Assembly: GCA_964448285.1 (NCBI GenBank)
Contig: CAYUWG010000009.1
Coordinates: 24,514 to 88,513, forward strand
DNA from: CAYUWG01 sp964448285
GTDB lineage: Bacteria > Bacteroidota > Ignavibacteria > SZUA-365
DNA: 64,000 nucleotides
Direction: 5' to 3'
The position numbers were made by a program, and so were the translations under genes. Of this stretch, positions 59,073-64,000 are shown one piece after another (the first letter of the stretch is position 1; every line of letters starts with the position of its first letter). A model generated the notes under the pieces. The model ran no database searches. It worked only from the letters and a program-made list of their open reading frames with translations, and was not told where the DNA came from.

Positions 59073-62000
59073 TCACAGATTCATCGACAGAGACCCAAGC
59101 ACAAGAAATTCCCTGTACGTCTCTGTCTGTAATAGAAATTCGTTATAGTTCGTCTTTTCCAAGCGGAGATCGAAGACAAGCCAATCGGTAAAATTCACGG
59201 TTGAGTTTGCATAGAAACCTATTCGCTCGTTTCTGTCGCGCTCAAATGCCGACGTGATACCGACACCGACTGTAACGAAGTCACCAAGTGGAGCGCTTCC
59301 GTTGAGATCGATAGTTTGAATCATTCCGTAGCCAACGGAAGACCTGGATTCGATCATTCCGACATTCACACCGATCGTGAGCGGGAGTTGGAAGCTCAGC
59401 ATCTCGCCGAGCATGTATGAATTGCTCTTGAAATCACTCGCGGAATTATTCGATTCCGTCTGTTGCCCTATGAAAGCAAACGAAGTTGCAGAGTTGATGG
59501 AGCCAAGCGAGTACGCATAACCCGATGTTACCGAGATCATGTTCATGTTCGTTTCAAACTTCGAGAGCGGATCGCTTGCGTTGTTCTTCTGGGAGATCGG
59601 TGAGTAGGAGATGCGTAGAAAAGGCAGGCGCGGGAAGTTGAATCCGAGGTTGATTCCATACGCCGTCATCGTTGTGGTCGATGATTTCCAGTCGATGAGG
59701 TTGTCGTTGAACGTGCGGAAGAACGAACCGATCGTCACACGCCGGTCGAAGAGTTGCTGATCGAGCTTCGCTTCGTAACCGAACTGATCCGTGCGCAGGT
59801 TCGGCACTCCGAGCGAAGTATAACCCGGACCGATCATCTTCGCGCCGGCGGAAATCTTCGTCGCGGATTCAGCGTTGGTGTACACGAGCCGCCCTGAGTA
59901 CATGTAATCGACGGAAGAACTCAAGCGCGGGTTCGTAAGATTTTTGACGAAGGATGGGATAGCACTACTTGCGAACTCCGGATCGCGTGTATCGCGCGTG
60001 TAGAGAGACATCGCTCCTTCACCTTCGAGTGCGAGATGTTCATCGAAGAGGTTGAGCTTCCCTTCCATCCCGAAGACATAGTTCTCTCTCGGCGTTAAAG
60101 TATTGTGCATCGAATCAGGTCGCATGGAAGATGCATCGTCCGTGACATACAAGCCGGTGAAGAAGAGATGCGTCGTTTCTTTCTTGCCGATGCCGAGCCG
60201 TCCAGCGTAGAGATCGCGCTGATATGCTTCATTGTCCACCGGTCGTTGATTTTTCGATGCGGTGAATGCGGTATAGAGTATTCCCGGATTGAATTCGAGA
60301 TTTATGCCTGTCACAGGCACGCCGTTCAGAACATAATCCGAATAGGATGGATAGTTCGTTCCAATGCCAAGCGACCGAATATTCAAGAAAAATTTCTCCG
60401 CGCCGCTGACTGCATTGTATTGATCGAGATTCTCCGCGATCCTGGATGGATTGGCAATCCCGGTCAGTTGTTCCGCGTCTAAAGAGGGTAACTTGCCTGA
60501 ACTTGCGATCACATCCTGAAGGCGCGACTGGAGTCCCTGCGTCATTGAGGCGAAATCGAAATTGATCCCGAATGAATTCAAGCTTTGTTTGTTCGCATCC
60601 TGAAGCGTGGAGAAAAGAATGCTTCCGGTGAAAGGCAATCCATACAACATGACTCCCGGCTGGAGATTTGCCGTGACGTAATTTTTCGGTATCTCCGAGA
60701 ACGATCCCTGGCGGCTCGCGAAGCGGGTTTCGACACGCGCGCTTCCGATAAGCTTGAACGCAGAAGTCCCGCCATCGCCCTCGGGCGCCGCCTCAGGATT
60801 GCCTTGAAGGAATTCCGGATTGGTAAACAAAGATGCGAATAGTCGGTTGTGTATCTCATTCGTTCCGTCTTCCAAGTTCCCACTCCAGGGAGGAGGCTGT
60901 TTCTGCCTAGGGGGTGTTATAATGATCTCCTCTGGCGCCGCTTGTGGATTGTCTATTGAGAACCCTCGCACTTCGCTCTGTTGCACGAATACTCCGTTGA
61001 GGTAAACATCGACTTTCCATGCGTACCTGGCGCCAAAACGTAATCTCCGCGCCGCGAGCGGAATCTGCACGATGTTCGTCGAAATCTTCTTGAGCGCAAT
61101 CGAAGCGGGATTGGAATACACAGCGTCGTAGGGTGATTGGCGTCCAAGGATTTCTGCGATACGAAGCGTGTATGTCACTCGCGCACCGGGTGGAACCGGT
61201 ATGGGAGGCAGCCAACTGAATATCATCACGCCGCCGGGAAGAGATTGCGTGCTCGATTGGGATAACCGGTCGGCTCCACTTGTGTTGGAACCAAACCGAG
61301 CCTGATCGGACTCAGACATAAACTCATTCCTACGATTTCTACTCCGGTCGGATATAAGCCCGGGGTTCCATGCAGATCCAACATTTCTCAAAGAATCCTG
61401 TTGACCTTGTCTGTATTGATCTTGACCTTCATCTCCTCTGACGGTAATCCCAGTATCGCTCGAAGAATCCTGTTGACGTTGTCTGAATTGATCTTGACCC
61501 TCATCGCAGCCATGACAAAGTGCGTCTAGCAAGATCCATGGATCATCAGCCCGTTTCAGTGCGCTGAGAAAAGATTCGGGATTCTGCAAACTCCCGATAG
61601 CAATACCAGGTGCATCGGCGGCGTATAGATTCAAAAATTGTACTCCTACCGTTGTATCGGAGATGTCAGTGAAGGCGTTTGGGCTATCTGTTTTGAGCAA
61701 AGTCGAAGATTCCTTTTGCCGTTGTCTGAATTGTATTGTATCGCCGGGGAGGCAGGGCCAACAGGAGTCGCAGTACCTACAGGTAGACGCAGCTTTGAGC
61801 AAGGCATACAGGGCGTATCTCGCGTCAATCTCTTTTGGTAACTCCTGAAGCACTAACTTCAGAGGCTTGCCTGATCTTTTATCAGGTATGTGTACACGCG
61901 CAGAGAACCGGGTCCCGTCCTCCGGTTGCAATAGCTCAACCTGCGTGAGGTTCGTTACCTGCGACTGCATGCACTTCTCCCCAAGCAAGGCGTTATCGAC

Positions 62001-62387
62001 TGAGTTATAAACAGAAACGCAGATATCGTAGTCACCCGACGGCACGCCGCCGATGTTCTTCACGACGTCAGAATATTTTGTGTTCGATTCTTTCACGTCG
62101 AGCGGCGCCAGTTCCCTTGCGCCGACAACTTTCAAGCCCGGCGGTAGTGAGAAGGTTGTCGTTGTCGCTTCCACGATTCGACCATCCTTTTTCTCTGTCG
62201 CCCGACCAACCAGGTACACCCGATACGTCGTTGGCGACGGATTCATCAACGACACCTTCCAGAGATGTTCGATCTTGAATTGGTAGGGAGGGGGTTGGGT
62301 GAGGTTGACGATTATTTGAGCATCAGCGCTTCCAATGAATAACTGAAGGAATACTGTAAATGCTACTGATTTGAAGATTGTATTCAT
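59073..62387 (-). CDS. TANFOR-domain surface protein with C-terminal outer-membrane barrel
   Basis: 1,104 residues from the ATG at 62387, the start of a signal peptide ending SADAQ. The TANFOR domain follows at once (IIVNLTQPPPYQFKIEHLWKVSL), then fibronectin-like modules (SWLPPIPVPPGARVTYTLRI). An unusual Gln/Arg/Ser-rich stretch lies at about residues 285-345. From ~560 to the end is a long barrel-like region closing with LVLGSLSMNL. TANFOR proteins are known mainly from Ignavibacteria relatives and have no assigned function. The protein is predicted to sit in the outer membrane with its N-terminal modules outside or in the periplasm. Confidence 0.75.
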   Translation of the reverse strand: MNTIFKSVAFTVFLQLFIGSADAQIIVNLTQPPPYQFKIEHLWKVSLMNPSPTTYRVYLVGRATEKKDGRIVEATTTTFSLPPGLKVVGARELAPLDVKESNTKYSDVVKNIGGVPSGDYDICVSVYNSVDNALLGEKCMQSQVTNLTQVELLQPEDGTRFSARVHIPDKRSGKPLKLVLQELPKEIDARYALYALLKAASTCRYCDSCWPCLPGDTIQFRQRQKESSTLLKTDSPNAFTDISDTTVGVQFLNLYAADAPGIAIGSLQNPESFLSALKRADDPWILLDALCHGCDEGQDQFRQRQQDSSSDTGITVRGDEGQDQYRQGQQDSLRNVGSAWNPGLISDRSRNRRNEFMSESDQARFGSNTSGADRLSQSSTQSLPGGVMIFSWLPPIPVPPGARVTYTLRIAEILGRQSPYDAVYSNPASIALKKISTNIVQIPLAARRLRFGARYAWKVDVYLNGVFVQQSEVRGFSIDNPQAAPEEIIITPPRQKQPPPWSGNLEDGTNEIHNRLFASLFTNPEFLQGNPEAAPEGDGGTSAFKLIGSARVETRFASRQGSFSEIPKNYVTANLQPGVMLYGLPFTGSILFSTLQDANKQSLNSFGINFDFASMTQGLQSRLQDVIASSGKLPSLDAEQLTGIANPSRIAENLDQYNAVSGAEKFFLNIRSLGIGTNYPSYSDYVLNGVPVTGINLEFNPGILYTAFTASKNQRPVDNEAYQRDLYAGRLGIGKKETTHLFFTGLYVTDDASSMRPDSMHNTLTPRENYVFGMEGKLNLFDEHLALEGEGAMSLYTRDTRDPEFASSAIPSFVKNLTNPRLSSSVDYMYSGRLVYTNAESATKISAGAKMIGPGYTSLGVPNLRTDQFGYEAKLDQQLFDRRVTIGSFFRTFNDNLIDWKSSTTTMTAYGINLGFNFPRLPFLRISYSPISQKNNASDPLSKFETNMNMISVTSGYAYSLGSINSATSFAFIGQQTESNNSASDFKSNSYMLGEMLSFQLPLTIGVNVGMIESRSSVGYGMIQTIDLNGSAPLGDFVTVGVGITSAFERDRNERIGFYANSTVNFTDWLVFDLRLEKTNYNEFLLQTETYREFLVLGSLSMNL
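61392..61535 (-). repeat. two 72-bp tandem repeats coding for a 24-residue unit
   Basis: Inside the TANFOR-barrel gene, two copies with a 72-bp period code for DEGQDQ[FY]RQ[RG]QQDS units. A third, more distant copy (QFRQRQKESS) is coded near 61700-61735. The unit is polar, low-complexity and unlike the domains around it. Confidence 0.7.
62047..62296. repeat. direct repeat, copy A (pairs with 63751-64000)
   Basis: About 250 bp coding for the TANFOR start region recur at 63751-64000 in the same orientation; I count only three differences. Just left of this block the two copies diverge quickly. Copy A lies in the intact TANFOR-barrel gene. Confidence 0.92.
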
Positions 62388-62401
62388 TTTTGCATTCTCA
62401 T

Positions 62402-63673
62402 TTATTTTAACTCTATAGGTGGTGGTATATCTGGGGGTAAAGGTCCATAACAATAACATACGCTACCATTCGTTACACACCCCCCGTTTGTGCATGTCTT
62501 GATGCACTCCACGCAATCCGTACCAGTTGGTAAATCGTTGGATCCTGCAAGAAACAAAGACATAAAAGTGGGTGGAAATGACCATCTTGTTCCAACGGAT
62601 TTCTTCACAAACCAGACATAAAAAGATCCCTTATTTAATTGTTCTAATTTATCGGGATATTCCAGATATGGTTCACTAATTCCGGTAAATTCAATTAATG
62701 GTGCTTGTTCAAGAATTAAGTTAAGTGAATTTAAGTCTGACACTGTATCTATTTTATAGAGTCTGAAATCATAAGTAGTATTATCTCCGAGACCCAAATC
62801 ATGTTTCCATTTAAATATGGGCTTTAAACTTGAATCCGGTCTGAATGGGCTTGGTCTAAGTATATCATTAATTTCTATTACTGTTTTACTATGGGTAAGA
62901 TTTATACTGACTTGATTCTGTGCTGAGACACTCAGTCCCCATGTGGCACTAACGGTTTCACCTGTTTATATCTGCCATGCATATTTCTTTCCTTTCTCAA
63001 ACTTCCTTCCTGATAAAGGAATCTGTAACGTTGTCGTTCGTATATCTCCTTTCTCAAACCACACTGGATTCATCTTCATTGCTTCCTCCGGTGTTTGCCC
63101 GCCGATGAACTCGACTATCTTTATCGTGTATTTCGTATCTCTGGTCGGCGGAGACGGAGGGAGCCAGGTGAATGTCGGTGATTGTCCTTCGGGGATTGTA
63201 TCTCCATCTGCGGGGCATACAAGCGTTGGTGGTGACATCATTGAAATGGTATGTTGTATGCAATCCTGCGCCAACTCCTCTCCCGTTTCGCTTTTTGTAT
63301 AAATACAAATCGTGTAACTTCCGGATGGAGCGTTGCCGGTACGGAGAATTGCCTCCTTGTATCTGTTATTGGACCAGACGTATGTGCCGCCTCCCGGTAT
63401 ATTATCAACGGTCAGTTTCCTCACTTCGTTTGGTTTCAGAATAAATGAACCCGTGCTGCCTTCTACGATTCTTCCATCTGTGACTTCGTCTACTATTCCA
63501 TTCAGTGTGATTTTCAATTCTCCCCTCGTCGCGTTTGTGACCGTTACATTCCACAGGTCCTTTACACTAAGCATGTTAGGCGGTGGCTGAGTGAGTTTCA
63601 CACGCACTTTAATTTGCGCATGGACTGTTAGCGCGCAGAAGAGTGTAAGAAGGATGAGAAGCCGGGTTTTCAT
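62402..63673 (-). pseudogene. TANFOR/fibronectin-type gene interrupted by an in-frame TAA
   Basis: A 424-codon frame starts at the ATG 63673 with a signal peptide (MKTRLLILLTLFCALTVHAQ) and a TANFOR domain (VRVKLTQPPPNMLSVKDLWNVTV), followed by a fibronectin-like module (FTWLPPSPPTRDTKYTIKI). A TAA at 62968-62966 cuts it right after KKYAWQI. The same frame then continues without further stops as TGETVSATWGLSVSAQ and a second beta module to a Cys-rich end (CVECIKTCTNGGC) at 62402. Either the gene is recently broken or a 235-residue product is made. The second half is visibly more AT-rich than the neighbours. AGGAG precedes the start. Confidence 0.75.
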
Positions 63674-63697
63674 GGTGTTATGCTCCTAAGGGATGAT

Positions 63698-64000
63698 TTA
63701 TATTGCCTCGAACGCAGTGACACATATATCAGAATCTCCCATCGGCTCGCCGCCGATGTTCTTCACGACGTCAGAATATTTCGTGTTCGATTCATTCACG
63801 TCGAGCGGCGCCAGTTTCCTTGCGCCGACAACTTTCAAGCCCGGCGGTAGTGAGAAGGTTGTCGTTGTCGCTTCCACGATTCGACCATCCTTTTTCTCTG
63901 TCGCCCGACCAACCAGGTACACCCGATACGTCGTTGGCGACGGATTCATCAACGACACCTTCCAGAGATGTTCGATCTTGAATTGGTAGGGAGGGGGTTG
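63698..64000 (-). pseudogene. truncated TANFOR gene copy, start beyond the window
   Basis: The frame enters from the right edge (QPPPYQFKIEHLW) and follows the TANFOR domain of the big gene almost residue for residue to VVKNIGGEPMGDSDICV, then ends at AFEAI and a stop. All the modules and the barrel of the full gene are missing. It lies 24 bases before the start of the interrupted TANFOR gene. Most likely a recent partial duplicate. Confidence 0.75.
63751..64000. repeat. direct repeat, copy B (pairs with 62047-62296)
   Basis: Second copy of the near-identical TANFOR block. The identity runs to the window edge, so the duplication is probably longer than 250 bp. Confidence 0.92.

Overview
The window looks like a chromosome segment of a Bacteroidota/Chlorobi-group bacterium, most likely an Ignavibacteria or Kapabacteria-type lineage. 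The basis is a T9SS C-terminal sorting domain on a secreted protein, a PorW/SprE-type T9SS lipoprotein, TANFOR-type surface proteins, a bacillithiol gene (bshA), hopanoid/squalene genes (hpnCDE) and promoters of the form TTG-N20/21-TAnnTTTG. The lineage is inferred from gene content only. I saw no rRNA, tRNA, CRISPR array, insertion sequence or replication origin.

Layout. 1-2 kb: end of an unknown gene, rsmB and a small cytochrome c lipoprotein (+). 1.9-12.9 kb: a long minus-strand block with an ICMT-like membrane protein, a secreted hypothetical, a Rieske protein with a T9SS tail, larA, an NHL-repeat protein, a GT4 glycosyltransferase, a polysaccharide tyrosine autokinase with an SLBB partner, and an EF-G paralogue. 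13.1-17.8 kb: cinA-pyrR-pyrB-pyrC-lipoprotein (+), closed by a terminator. 17.8-27.7 kb (+): a GT2/sugar-transferase fusion, accA, a thioesterase, a large lipoprotein, an outer-membrane protein, and a patatin-POTRA-Omp85 fusion. 27.7-35.1 kb (-): pepA, the unit porW/sprE-pyrK-pyrD, two possible tiny genes and bshA. 35.2-40.3 kb: yigZ (+), then a minus-strand unit of a His-tailed small protein, an Rsm22-like methyltransferase and hpnC-hpnD-hpnE. 40.5-46.6 kb (+): GNAT, dipeptidyl peptidase IV, gpmI, a decayed hicAB fusion, and a Tat-exported class V aminotransferase.

46.7-57.9 kb is the most striking part. One tight minus-strand operon encodes a b-type-cytochrome-like membrane protein with a coiled coil, a 20-heme c-type cytochrome, a c-type cytochrome of about 1,712 residues with 66 CxxCH motifs plus one CX4CH (67 predicted hemes), and an outer-membrane beta-barrel. 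A membrane-anchored ferredoxin-flavin oxidoreductase gene runs divergently. I read this as a candidate route for electrons from the quinone pool or NAD(P)H across the envelope to or from the cell surface. The gene content and order are seen; the function is inferred.

57.9-64 kb (-): a short BNR-repeat protein, a lipoprotein, and a TANFOR family cluster: a large TANFOR/beta-barrel protein, a TANFOR pseudogene split by an in-frame TAA, and a truncated TANFOR copy running off the right edge. About 250 bp of that copy are nearly identical to the big gene, so this family is duplicating and decaying here.

Most genes overlap by ATGA, GTGA or TAATG junctions. Many starts were moved downstream of the longest open frame to a better ribosome binding site, signal peptide or family length; each move is stated in its entry.
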